NCBI GenBank assembly: GCA_014381755.1
Contig: JACNLB010000068.1
Coordinates: 1-39,416, forward strand
Reading direction: 5' to 3'
From: Fidelibacterota bacterium
GTDB lineage: Bacteria > Fidelibacterota > Marinisomatia > Marinisomatales > TCS55
Length of the DNA stretch: 39,416 nucleotides
Shown here: piece by piece, positions 17,987 through 27,318 of the stretch
Numbering within the stretch: the stretch's first letter is position 1
Layout of the letters: each line of letters starts with the position of its first letter
Notes under the pieces: generated by a model
The model's input: the letters and a program-made list of their open reading frames with translations, nothing else
The model's database searches: none
What the model was told of the DNA's origin: nothing
Made by a program: the position numbers and the translations under genes

Positions 17987-19845
17987 AATTCCGCCCCTTT
18001 TAACCGCACATTTCCATCCCGTTCAGTCCAACCTTGCTTATCGGAATATTCCAGTACAGGAATGGCGAATTTCCGCGTTAAACCGCTCATGCGTTTAAAG
18101 TCTGCCACATTCATTTCACTTTGGATGTTAAAATGGTCTTTCATTGCTTGGCGGAGTTTAGCCATGTTTTGGCTGTGCATCCAGACACCGTTTTCGATTT
18201 CCACCACTTTATTTTCATTCTTTAATACGTGTAAAATCTCCAATATGTCCTTATGGCTCGTTTTCAATTTTTTGGACAATTCTTCAGTGTTCAATGGCGT
18301 AAATCCATTTTCCATTATCCCATCTTCCATCTTACGTGATATTTCTGCCGTTCCGCCTGCCAATTCCACTTTATGACTCGCCAATGCGACGCCCGTTCCG
18401 GCGGAACGAATAGATGCATTGTGTTCCATAATGTCCAGCATTTCAGCCAACCATTTTTCGCTAAAACCTACATCCTGTGCAAGTACGTCCGCTGACATGG
18501 CTTTGCGAAGTGGATTTTTCTCATGAAACTGTTCTAAACTTTTTACGATTAATTCGGAGCATGATTTCAGATTTTCGTCTGAATAAATAAACGTCCGCCG
18601 AGATGTGTTTAAATCCGTCTTTTTCACCAAATCCCTCATGGTGTTATCCGTCATTTGCAGTGCTCTCCCCCAATCAAATACCGTCTTTGGATTTCGTTTA
18701 AACGTCGCAACCAATTGCCTAAAACGTTTCTCCAGATTCAGATCCAATTCTGACACCCATTCTTTTATCTTTACTCCCTTGGGAATAAATGAGGTCAACA
18801 CCGTCCCGCCGCCCATGGTATGCATGGGAGAATAGGAACGCATAACAAAGCGGTCTTCACTGGCCATGACTGCAGGATGCTCCAGTTCAATGATGACATT
18901 TGCCGAACTGCCGGCGGTCATTTTCTTATTCGATGTTAAAAATACACGTGCCATCACTTCTGCCGTGCCCAAATGCACTCGCACTCTCTGGCGGTGCTTC
19001 AATTCTTTTTTCATATCTACCGTAAGCTGAATATGGGCAGTGAATTTCGAGACTGCTTGCAGTTTCCCGGGAGTAGCCAGCTCTGATCCGCGGAACACCT
19101 TTTCTGCGTCCACTCCGGATAAATTTACTGCCGCACGATCACCACGCTGCACGGTTTCTACTTCCGCACCATGGGACTGAATGCCCCGGACTTTCGATGA
19201 AATATTCCCCGGCAATACATCCACGGAATCTCCTTTTTTCAAGCTCCCGGAAATGACCGTTCCCGTGACCACCGTACCAAAACCGGTCATGGAAAAAACA
19301 CGGTCAACCTGGAGACGAAAAAAGCTCTCATCTTCTGACGGCTGAACTGCAGCTGCTCTCTTTTCCAATAAGTGTTTTAATTCGTCAATTCCACTATTTG
19401 TTTGTACGGATGTTCGTACCACATCCACGCTTTCAAAAATGCCTTCAGTCAATTCACGGATTTCCAGCTCGATGAGGTCCAGCCATTCTTCATCTTCTGC
19501 CAAGTCGGTTTTGGAGAGGGCTACCACACATTGGGGAATATTCAGCAGCTTCAGGATGTGCAAATGCTCCCGAGTTTGGGGCATAATGCCATCATCAGCC
19601 GCCACTACCAAAAGGGCAATATTGATGGTGGACACTCCCGCCACCATATTACGGATAAATTTCTCGTGACCGGGAACGTCAATAATGGTGACCGATTCAT
19701 TTAAGAAAGCAAATCCTAGGTCGATGGTCATACCCCGGGCTTTTTCTTCTGCCAAACGGTCCGTGTCTGTGCCGGTGAGTGCTTTCACCAATGCGGTTTT
19801 TCCGTGGTCAATATGCCCGGCAGTGCCGATGACAACTTGGGTCAT
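17983..19845 (-). CDS. selB: Selenocysteine-specific translation elongation factor SelB
   Basis: GTAGHIDHGKTALVKALTGTDTDRLAEEKARGMTIDLGFAFL, DVPGHEKFIRNMVAG, and C-terminal winged-helix region; downstream of selA. Confidence 0.97.
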   Translation of the reverse strand: MTQVVIGTAGHIDHGKTALVKALTGTDTDRLAEEKARGMTIDLGFAFLNESVTIIDVPGHEKFIRNMVAGVSTINIALLVVAADDGIMPQTREHLHILKLLNIPQCVVALSKTDLAEDEEWLDLIELEIRELTEGIFESVDVVRTSVQTNSGIDELKHLLEKRAAAVQPSEDESFFRLQVDRVFSMTGFGTVVTGTVISGSLKKGDSVDVLPGNISSKVRGIQSHGAEVETVQRGDRAAVNLSGVDAEKVFRGSELATPGKLQAVSKFTAHIQLTVDMKKELKHRQRVRVHLGTAEVMARVFLTSNKKMTAGSSANVIIELEHPAVMASEDRFVMRSYSPMHTMGGGTVLTSFIPKGVKIKEWVSELDLNLEKRFRQLVATFKRNPKTVFDWGRALQMTDNTMRDLVKKTDLNTSRRTFIYSDENLKSCSELIVKSLEQFHEKNPLRKAMSADVLAQDVGFSEKWLAEMLDIMEHNASIRSAGTGVALASHKVELAGGTAEISRKMEDGIMENGFTPLNTEELSKKLKTSHKDILEILHVLKNENKVVEIENGVWMHSQNMAKLRQAMKDHFNIQSEMNVADFKRMSGLTRKFAIPVLEYSDKQGWTERDGNVRLKGAEL

Positions 19846-21215
19846 TAAACGTCCTGAATTGCTTGAATAAGTCTGATAACCTGGTTCGGCAGAACCGCTT
19901 TCAGGTCGATATAAAATGTATTTCCTTTGGTGTAACCCACAACGGGGATATTTCCTGTTCGGAATATTTTAGCCAATTTAGATACCGATATTGTTTTGGG
20001 ATTGAACTTCAGTGCAGCACTGGGAATAGTTTCCACGGGAAGTGATCCGCTCCCTGCTTCCACCTTCGATTCCACTAACGAAATTCCTAGGTCTTTGATC
20101 TTCTTTTTGGGAATATCCGTCAAAATCTTCTCTCCCCGTTTCATGAGGGTCTTTTGAGATGTGGTCAGGAGTTTCAGTGATAAATTATCTCCGCTGACTT
20201 TTTCCTCTGAATGATACGTCCGTAATATTTCTTCCATGAGGACAATGGTCCACTTGTCACAGCGGTATGTTCGATAAAGTGCATTTTTGTGGATTTTGTT
20301 TACATATTTCTTTTTCCCCACAATGAGCCCCGATTGAGGTCCGCCCAATAGTTTATCCCCGGAGAAAGTAATAATATCGGCGCCTGTTTTTACTACACCT
20401 GCCACCAGTTCTTCCGGTGGGAGTCCCATTTTTGTCATATCCACCAAGGCGCCGGAACCAAGATCCGCTACCAAAGGAATACGTTTCTTTTTCGCTAATG
20501 CTGCTAAATCCGAGAGTGATACTTCTTTCGTAAATCCCTGCATCACGTAATTACTGGTGTGGGCCCAGAGAATGGCGCCGGTTTTTTTGGTGATTGCTTT
20601 TTCATAATCTTTCAGGTGGGTGCGGTTGGTGGTGCCCACTTCCACCAGATTGCAGTGGCTTTTACGCACCATGTCGGGGATACGAAATGAACCGCCGATC
20701 TCCACTTCCTGTCCCCGAGAAACGATAACGTCTTTACCTTCGGCAAATGTATTCAAGGCAATTAGGACTGCAGCGGCGTTATTATTGACAATTAAACTTT
20801 TTTCCGAACCGCAAATGGCAGAAAGTAATTCATTAATATGATTCTGCCGCTCGCCCCGTTTACCGGAATCTAGATCAAATTCAAGATTGACGTAACCTTC
20901 CAGTTTTTTGGTTGCATTTGCAATTACTTTTTTTGACATGGGCGCTCGGCCAAAACCGGTATGTAAAACTACGCCGGTGCCGTTAATGATATTTTTCATG
21001 GATGGTTTAGCTAATCGGTCAATTTCATTTATAATTAAATCAATAATTTCCTTACGATTGAGCTTTAATTTTCCTGCTTTAGCTTCTGCTCGAAATTGAC
21101 TTATTTCTGTTTTAATAATTTTGTTTATATAATTAATATGCAACTGTGTATCTTTGTTTACTTCAAGTAATACTTCAGATACAGATGGTAGTTGCTGGAG
21201 TTGATTCTTGCTCAT
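19845..21215 (-). CDS. selA: L-seryl-tRNA(Sec) selenium transferase SelA
   Basis: IINGTGVVLHTGFGRAPMS, VNNNAAAVLIALNTFAEGKDVIVSRGQEVEIGGSFRIPDM, TFSGDKLLGGPQSGLIVG (PLP Lys). Confidence 0.97.
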   Translation of the reverse strand: MSKNQLQQLPSVSEVLLEVNKDTQLHINYINKIIKTEISQFRAEAKAGKLKLNRKEIIDLIINEIDRLAKPSMKNIINGTGVVLHTGFGRAPMSKKVIANATKKLEGYVNLEFDLDSGKRGERQNHINELLSAICGSEKSLIVNNNAAAVLIALNTFAEGKDVIVSRGQEVEIGGSFRIPDMVRKSHCNLVEVGTTNRTHLKDYEKAITKKTGAILWAHTSNYVMQGFTKEVSLSDLAALAKKKRIPLVADLGSGALVDMTKMGLPPEELVAGVVKTGADIITFSGDKLLGGPQSGLIVGKKKYVNKIHKNALYRTYRCDKWTIVLMEEILRTYHSEEKVSGDNLSLKLLTTSQKTLMKRGEKILTDIPKKKIKDLGISLVESKVEAGSGSLPVETIPSAALKFNPKTISVSKLAKIFRTGNIPVVGYTKGNTFYIDLKAVLPNQVIRLIQAIQDV

Positions 21216-21258
21216 TTCACTAGTGGAAATTGATGAACATTCATTGATAAAACAACTA

Positions 21259-22419
21259 TCATGATTTACGAATAATCATATAACTGGTAAACAGTGCTGG
21301 AATCAATAAAAAGCCCATGACGGGAAACACTGCGGCCACGCCTTGGCTTTCCGCAATAAATCCGCCAAATCCTGCTGCCAGCGAACCGATACCAAAACTC
21401 AAGAAAAAACTAATTCCGTAGCCCAATCCCCTATTGGCGCTGTGGGTAAATTCAGCAATAAGTGTATTGCTGATAGGTTGGTTGGAAAAATAGGCCATCC
21501 CCATAAAAAGACTGAACACTACAAGCCACACATCTGAACTGTAACCCATAAACAATAAAAAGGGAATATTCACAGCTACGATGACCATGAGCATTTTGGG
21601 ACGATTATAGAGGCTGCCCAGCCGTCCGCCCATGAGTTGGCCGATAATTCCTGCTAAAAATACTAATGAGGGGAAAATCCCTGCTTTCATCGTATTGGAA
21701 ATAAAGGGCATAAAGTCGTTTGTATTCTCGGCAAAATGAGTGGGCATAAATGTGGTAAATCCGTAATACGCCATTCCCATAAGCATATTGGTAATATAAA
21801 AATAGATTAATGCAGGACGATTTGTCTTTTCTACTTTATTCTCTATTTTTTCTTCTTCATCATCTTGTTTACGCTTCGGAATAGCAATAAGGGTAGTAAT
21901 TGCCAAAATAATATTAAAAATGCCCAAAAATGCATAGGATGCCCGCCAGGAAATCAATGCTGCAAGCGCTGTGGCCATAATGGGTCCCGCAGCGGATCCG
22001 ACTGTACCAAAGATACCGTGGACCGCCATTCCTTTCGTGAGGGCATTTACACGGTGAGAAATGAGTGTAAGTCCGGCTGGATGATAAATACTGCAGAAAA
22101 ATCCCATACATCCCAAACCTATGACCATTATAAATAATGAGCTTGAAACTGAAACCAATAGCGCCGAGACCCCTGAACCCACGAGATAAAATATTAATAG
22201 TGCCCGGCCTCCCAGTTTGCGTTCTGCCCAGCCAGCGGGAATAGCACCGACTCCAAACATAAAAGCACTGACAGTTACAACGAGACCTAATGTATCCAAT
22301 CCTGCGTTGAATTCATTCCGTAAAATGGGAATTAAGCTCGGCAAGGCCAGCATGAGTGCATGGACGGATAAATGACTTCCGCCGGTGATGCCAAGAACTA
22401 TTTTTTCGAATTTGCTCAT
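21259..22419 (-). CDS. MFS transporter (Fsr/fosmidomycin-resistance-like)
   Basis: 386-aa, about 12 TM, GIFGTVGSAAGPIMATAL, GWAERKLGGRALL loop. Confidence 0.8.
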   Translation of the reverse strand: MSKFEKIVLGITGGSHLSVHALMLALPSLIPILRNEFNAGLDTLGLVVTVSAFMFGVGAIPAGWAERKLGGRALLIFYLVGSGVSALLVSVSSSLFIMVIGLGCMGFFCSIYHPAGLTLISHRVNALTKGMAVHGIFGTVGSAAGPIMATALAALISWRASYAFLGIFNIILAITTLIAIPKRKQDDEEEKIENKVEKTNRPALIYFYITNMLMGMAYYGFTTFMPTHFAENTNDFMPFISNTMKAGIFPSLVFLAGIIGQLMGGRLGSLYNRPKMLMVIVAVNIPFLLFMGYSSDVWLVVFSLFMGMAYFSNQPISNTLIAEFTHSANRGLGYGISFFLSFGIGSLAAGFGGFIAESQGVAAVFPVMGFLLIPALFTSYMIIRKS

Positions 22420-22477
22420 TTTTTAGTTAATGTGTATTAACAGTAGGAATTTTAAAATTTAATTTTCAATTTATTTA

Positions 22478-23578
22478 TCATATTTGTATACGAATTTCTT
22501 CACAATTAGAATATACATCATCAAAAATGTGTTCTGCTTTCTTTTTATCCAGGCTGCACAATTTTGCAACTTCTAAAATATCATTTTTATCTGCATTTCC
22601 TTTATTCAAAATTGTCGTTGAATGATTTCCATCGTATCCGCTACTGGGAACTAAATCATAAGCTGGAGAAACAAGCCACTGTTTATTCTTCATGATGAAT
22701 GAAACGTTTTTTGCGTGATCATCTTTATTTCCGGTTAGAATATTAAAAACCATACGTCTAAATAATGTATATGCTTCTTCGATGTTTTTAGTTAATTCAA
22801 ACGCTATTTTAATTAAATCCACATAATCCAATGACGGAAAACGATGGTCTGCATAAAGCAATCCCGATGCAGAATGAATATGGATTCTTTTTCCATTACT
22901 CCGATCAAAACGTTTTACACCAAAATATTTTCCTTCTAATAATTGAGTTTCCGGCATTTCAATCCCGCATTTTTTTGCAATAATTGAATATTGATATTCA
23001 ATTTCACCCATATTTTCGGGATCATGAGCAGATCTGAATTTGACAATCCACGGATCGCCTTTAATGTTAATTAGAACTTTTGGTCTGGCGCCGCCGGATG
23101 AGCCGCCCATCTCAATCAAATCGTCTAACATTCCACTTTTATATTTGTTTTCGATCAATATTTTATGAACTTCCAATGCAAGAAGATTAAGATCGTCAAT
23201 TTGACCTTTTGACTTAAAAGCATAATCAGGTTCATACGATAAAATTCCCATACCAGACTTGCCGATTAAACTCAATTTATCCAGTAAAGACAATGAACCA
23301 GGTTGTATATTATTTTTCAATAAATATCTATCTATAAGCAAATTACCCCAACCATCGGGCAGGCTATCGTTAAATAAGCCGAATAATCCATTAAATGGAT
23401 CACGACGTGCCGTAAATGCACCGGCTTGCAATGGTAAATAAAACGGAGAAAGAGAAACGCCATTGCTTAAATAATCAGGATCATATTCAAAGACGCATAA
23501 TCTTTCCGGTGAAATCACCATCCGCCCCATGAATTGATCATTGTCGAATATATTTAACAGATTGATGGGCTCAAACAT
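22478..23578 (-). CDS. hipA: HipA-family serine/threonine kinase toxin
   Basis: PLQAGAFTARRDPFNGLFGLFNDSLPDGWGNLL, GGSSGGARPKV, NILTGNKDDHAKNVSFIM catalytic motif, SPAYDLVPS. Confidence 0.92.
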   Translation of the reverse strand: MFEPINLLNIFDNDQFMGRMVISPERLCVFEYDPDYLSNGVSLSPFYLPLQAGAFTARRDPFNGLFGLFNDSLPDGWGNLLIDRYLLKNNIQPGSLSLLDKLSLIGKSGMGILSYEPDYAFKSKGQIDDLNLLALEVHKILIENKYKSGMLDDLIEMGGSSGGARPKVLINIKGDPWIVKFRSAHDPENMGEIEYQYSIIAKKCGIEMPETQLLEGKYFGVKRFDRSNGKRIHIHSASGLLYADHRFPSLDYVDLIKIAFELTKNIEEAYTLFRRMVFNILTGNKDDHAKNVSFIMKNKQWLVSPAYDLVPSSGYDGNHSTTILNKGNADKNDILEVAKLCSLDKKKAEHIFDDVYSNCEEIRIQI

Positions 23579-23891
23579 TTCTGCCTCGCTGCCTTTCCTT
23601 TACCTTACTATTCTGAATAATATCATCTACACTTTGATATTGGTTTTCGGGAAATAACTGACGAAACTCATCTAAACTACCTAAAACCAAAGCAATTCGT
23701 AAAAGATGTTTTAATGAAATTTCATATTTGTGCTCAAATCGCTTTATGGATCCTAAACTAACACCAGATTTTTCTGATAACGATTGCTGGGCAATGTTTA
23801 GCAAAAGTCGTTTTTTGCGCATTCTTTTTGATACATTTTCAGCAATTGCATGTGGGTTAAAATCATCAATGTCAAAATTAACAATAGTCAT
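23571..23891 (-). CDS. hipB: HipB-like XRE-family antitoxin
   Basis: 106 aa; HTH LLLNIAQQSLSEKSGVSLGSIKRFEHKYEISLKHLLRIALVLGSLDEF; overlaps hipA start by 8 bp. Confidence 0.88.
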   Translation of the reverse strand: MTIVNFDIDDFNPHAIAENVSKRMRKKRLLLNIAQQSLSEKSGVSLGSIKRFEHKYEISLKHLLRIALVLGSLDEFRQLFPENQYQSVDDIIQNSKVKERQRGRNV

Positions 23892-24049
23892 TATATTATC
23901 CTTATATTCTTTATATTATGTATTTCATCTAATATTTTAACTGTTATAATTTACATCTTATTATAATGGATTGCAATATAAATGGAGGAAGTCGATTCGT
24001 ATTAAACCCATTGTGACAACAAAAGAAACTTTACCAACATAACTATTGT

Positions 24050-24090
24050 AAAATAAAAAAACCCCCACCGTTTTAACCGATGAGGGTTTA
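24050..24090 (-). terminator. Rho-independent terminator downstream of rplS
   Basis: Minus-strand AAACCCTCATCG-GTTAAAA-CGGTGGGGGTTT (12-bp stem including two G-U pairs) followed by TTTTATTTTA. Confidence 0.85.
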
Positions 24091-24111
24091 TCGTTTATTT
24101 TAAGATTTGGT

Positions 24112-24453
24112 TTATCGTTTTTCGGCAATACGTGTTGCTTTACCGGAAAGTTTTCTCAAGTAATGCAATTTTGCTCTCCGCACTTTCCCGCGGCGCACAA
24201 CATTAAAATTGACTAACATGGGTGAGTGCAATGGGAAAATTCGTTCGACACCTACACCATTGGAGATCTTTCGAACGGTTATGGTTTCTTCAATTCCGCC
24301 GCCTTTCCGGGCAATCACCACACCGCGATACTTCTGAATACGCTCCTTGCCGCCTTCAACAACACGGACGTCTAATTCCACTGTATCGCCTGAATTAAAT
24401 ACCGGTAAATCTGTTTTTAATTGATCTTGGACTACTTCTTGTAATTTGTTCAT
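24112..24453 (-). CDS. rplS: 50S ribosomal protein L19
   Basis: [60 protein letters not shown]. Confidence 0.98.
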   Translation of the reverse strand: MNKLQEVVQDQLKTDLPVFNSGDTVELDVRVVEGGKERIQKYRGVVIARKGGGIEETITVRKISNGVGVERIFPLHSPMLVNFNVVRRGKVRRAKLHYLRKLSGKATRIAEKR

Positions 24454-24456
24454 GTT

Positions 24457-25170
24457 TTACTCCGTAAGTGTACTTTTCTCTAAATATTTTTCCCATAAAT
24501 CCGGGCGTTTTGTTCGTGTTATATGTTCTCGTTGAGACTGTCGCCAGTCCTCGATTTCTTTATGATGGCCATTCAATAAAACATCCGGAACGGAAATTCC
24601 GGCGACTTCGCGGGGTTTCGTAAAATGAGGATTATCCAGCAGATCACCGTAAAATGTATCTGTTTCTGCCGATTCCCTGGAATTCAACACTCCCGGGATT
24701 AGCCTGACCATAGAGTCGATCATGATCATGGCAGGAATTTCTCCGCTGGTGACAACATAATCGCCGATGGAAAATTCATCGGTCACGTATTTTTCCACCA
24801 CTCGCTGATCAATTCCTTTGTAGTGACCGCAAATAAAAATAGCATGATTATTTTCACTGAATGCTGTAGCAGTTTCATGATTCCACGTTTTCCCCTGTGG
24901 AGACGGAAATACGATTCGAACATTTTTCTCATCCATCCATTTCAAAGCAGATTCAATTGCCTGAACCAATGGTTCGGCCATCATGACCATTCCGCTACCG
25001 CCGCCAAAAGGCGTATCGTCAATTTGGCGATAATTTCCCTTTCCAAATTTTCGTAAATCAACCACATTGTATTCAGCCGCATTTTCTTCATCAGCTTTAC
25101 GTAGCATACTTTGCTCAATAATGGTATTGACCATATCCGGGACAGGAGTAATTATAGCAATTTTTTTCAC
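24457..25170 (-). CDS. trmD: tRNA (guanine37-N1)-methyltransferase TrmD
   Basis: DDTPFGGGSGMVMMAEPL, CGHYKGIDQRVVEKYVTDEFSIGDYVVTSGEIPAM. Confidence 0.98.
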   Translation of the reverse strand: MKKIAIITPVPDMVNTIIEQSMLRKADEENAAEYNVVDLRKFGKGNYRQIDDTPFGGGSGMVMMAEPLVQAIESALKWMDEKNVRIVFPSPQGKTWNHETATAFSENNHAIFICGHYKGIDQRVVEKYVTDEFSIGDYVVTSGEIPAMIMIDSMVRLIPGVLNSRESAETDTFYGDLLDNPHFTKPREVAGISVPDVLLNGHHKEIEDWRQSQREHITRTKRPDLWEKYLEKSTLTE

Positions 25171-25667
25171 AGTAATCCTTCCATTGGACGAATCATAATT
25201 ACGCTTACAACACTGTCCACGCCGATAACAATTTCATTTACGATGGGAATCAGTTTTTCGTCATTACCATTATGGATAACGTAGACATCGTTTGACGGCA
25301 GCCATAGAATATCAGTTAAAGTACCGACGAGTTCTCCGGATTCAGTGATAACAGTATAACCCAAAAGTTCTTTGGAAATGAGATCAGCATTATCACCACT
25401 TCTACCTTCAGCAAACAGTGTCTGTCCGATGAGCGTTTCAGCATCATCTCGTGACTGAACTCCGTCAAACTTGAACCGCCTTCTTTTTCCATGACCGATG
25501 GTTTTATTCAATTTGATTTCACGAGCCAAATCCGTTTCGAATCCAATTTGTAATTCACGTGATTCAATATATTCATCGAAGTAACGCGATAGAGGTTGGA
25601 GACGCACTTCGCCTCGGAGACCACTCACGCGTGTAATCTTGGCTATGGGATGAACTTTTTTACTCAT
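25167..25667 (-). CDS. rimM: Ribosome maturation factor RimM
   Basis: ARITRVSGLRGEVRL-like N-terminus, LLGYTVITESGELVGTLTDILWLPSNDVYVI; syntenic with trmD. Confidence 0.94.
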   Translation of the reverse strand: MSKKVHPIAKITRVSGLRGEVRLQPLSRYFDEYIESRELQIGFETDLAREIKLNKTIGHGKRRRFKFDGVQSRDDAETLIGQTLFAEGRSGDNADLISKELLGYTVITESGELVGTLTDILWLPSNDVYVIHNGNDEKLIPIVNEIVIGVDSVVSVIMIRPMEGLL

Positions 25668-25668
25668 T

Positions 25669-25902
25669 TCAGTCGATCACATCCAAACGAGCGCGTTTAC
25701 CGCCTTCTTTTGCATTCACAGCAAACACAAGTGTGCGAATAGCGGAAATATTGCGGCCGCGTTTTCCGATGACTTTTCCGTAATCACCTTCTCCTACGGT
25801 TAATTCAAAAATGATTCGCTGTTCTGTTTCCACTGGAGTCACTTTTACTTCTTCGGGTTTATCCACTAACTTTTTTACTATCAACTCGATCATTTCCTGC
25901 AT
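25669..25902 (-). CDS. khpA: KH domain RNA-binding protein (KhpA)
   Basis: 77 aa; GKVIGKRGRNISAIRTLVFAV; between rpsP and rimM. Confidence 0.92.
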   Translation of the reverse strand: MQEMIELIVKKLVDKPEEVKVTPVETEQRIIFELTVGEGDYGKVIGKRGRNISAIRTLVFAVNAKEGGKRARLDVID

Positions 25903-25920
25903 GGTATTCTCCTTGCAACT

Positions 25921-27306
25921 TTATTCGTCGCTTTTATTATCCTTTTCATCTTCCGAGGATTCTTCTTTTTCTTCGACCGGTTCGGCTTCTTTTTCTGTGG
26001 TTTCTTCTGGCACTTCCTCTTCTACTACTTTTTCATCATCAGTCTTTTCTTCCTCGGATGTTTCTTCTTCTACGTCCGGTTCAGCATCTGGTTCATCTTT
26101 TTCGTCTTCTTTTGATTCCTCTTCAACATCATCGCCATCTGAAGATACTTCTTCGGTTGAATCTTCAACTTTACTGTCATCAGTTTCTTCAGTCTTTTCT
26201 TCAGGTTTAGCCTCTTCAGCTTGGACTTCATCAGCTTTATCTTCTGTGGATTCTTCTTCTGCTGGTGCTACGTCGGCGTTTTCTTCTTTTGGTTCTTCAG
26301 TTTCAGCTTCCGGTTCATCACTTTTAGGCTCGACAGCTTTTTCTTTGGAATCTTCTTCAACTGCTTCTTCCTTTTTTTCTTCTTGTTCAGCGTTTCCGTC
26401 AGCAGAATCAACCGCTTTTTCAACTTCTTTAGCCTCATCGCTTTCCGTTACTTCTTCAGCAACATCTTCAGTTTTGTCTTCAACTACAGGTGAGTCCACT
26501 TGTGCTTCTTCTGTTGTTGTTTCTGCTTCTTCATCTTTCGCTTCTACTTTTTCATCAGTCGCCTCTTCTGCTACTGCTACTACTTCTGCTGTTTCTTCTT
26601 TTACCGGCGCATCTTCAGCAACATCTTCAGTTTTGTCTTCAACTACAGGTGAGTCCACTTGTGCTTCTTCTGTTGTTGTTTCTGCTTCTTCATCTTTCGC
26701 TTCTACTTTTTCATCAGTCGCCTCTTCTGCTACTGCTACTACTTCTGCTGTTTCTTCTTTTACCGGCGCATCTTCAGCAACATCTTCAGTTTTGTCTTCA
26801 ACTACAGGTGAGTCCACTTGTGCTTCTTCTGTTGTTGTTTCTGCTTCTTCATCTTTCGCTTCTACTTTTTCATCAGTCGCCTCTTCTGCTACTGCTACTA
26901 CTTCTGCTGTTTCTTCTTTTACCGGCGCATCTTCAGCAACTGCTTCTGCTTCTTTCTCAGCTCGCCCTTTTTCAACTTCTTCCCGTTCAAGAGCCCATTT
27001 TTTCATTTCTTTTTCTACAGCCGCATCATCCAGTCCCTGACGAATCAAGTGCCAGCGATAAGCCAATCCAGTTCTTTTTAATAGATTGTGAGCTGTTTCT
27101 GTAGTTTGAGCTCCTTCTTTCAGCCAATGCAATACTCGATCTTCTTTTAGAGCATAATTCTTTTCATCATCACGTTCGAGTGGATTAAACCAGCCCAATT
27201 GTTCGATGGCAGCACCATCACGGCGAGCCCGTTCATCCATCACCACCAAGCGGTAAAAAGGTCTGTTTTTTCGTCCGATTCGTTTCAGTCTTATTTTCGT
27301 AGCCAA
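25921..27306 (-). CDS. rpsP: 30S ribosomal protein S16 with long acidic repetitive C-terminal extension
   Basis: N-terminus MATKIRLKRIGRKNRPFYRLVVMDERARRDGAAIEQLGWFNPL is canonical S16; residues from about 117 to 461 are E/D/K/A/V/T/S/P-rich low complexity. Confidence 0.93.
   Translation of the reverse strand: MATKIRLKRIGRKNRPFYRLVVMDERARRDGAAIEQLGWFNPLERDDEKNYALKEDRVLHWLKEGAQTTETAHNLLKRTGLAYRWHLIRQGLDDAAVEKEMKKWALEREEVEKGRAEKEAEAVAEDAPVKEETAEVVAVAEEATDEKVEAKDEEAETTTEEAQVDSPVVEDKTEDVAEDAPVKEETAEVVAVAEEATDEKVEAKDEEAETTTEEAQVDSPVVEDKTEDVAEDAPVKEETAEVVAVAEEATDEKVEAKDEEAETTTEEAQVDSPVVEDKTEDVAEEVTESDEAKEVEKAVDSADGNAEQEEKKEEAVEEDSKEKAVEPKSDEPEAETEEPKEENADVAPAEEESTEDKADEVQAEEAKPEEKTEETDDSKVEDSTEEVSSDGDDVEEESKEDEKDEPDAEPDVEEETSEEEKTDDEKVVEEEVPEETTEKEAEPVEEKEESSEDEKDNKSDE
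26461..26937. repeat. Three tandem copies of a 159-bp (53-aa) repeat inside rpsP
   Basis: Unit starts AACATCTTCAG at 26461, 26620, 26779 (spacing 159); copies look identical by eye; encode EDAPVKEETAEVVAVAEEATDEKVEAKDEEAETTTEEAQVDSPVVEDKTEDVA. Confidence 0.95.
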
Positions 27307-27318
27307 GATATTCTCCTT

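Noticed and set aside
17983-21215. Search for selC tRNA or a UGA-containing selenoprotein near selAB
   Set aside because: No tRNA-like cloverleaf or interrupted ORF with in-frame TGA was recognisable in the adjacent gaps.
21259-23891. Possible defence island (MFS plus HipBA)
   Set aside because: Only one TA module; no restriction, CRISPR, phage or transposase genes beside it.
25811-27104. Long plus-strand ORFs of 409, 204, 90 and 87 aa opposite rpsP
   Set aside because: They are Ser/Thr- or Leu-rich shadows of the GAA/GAG-rich repetitive sense strand of the S16 tail; no start context or family resemblance.
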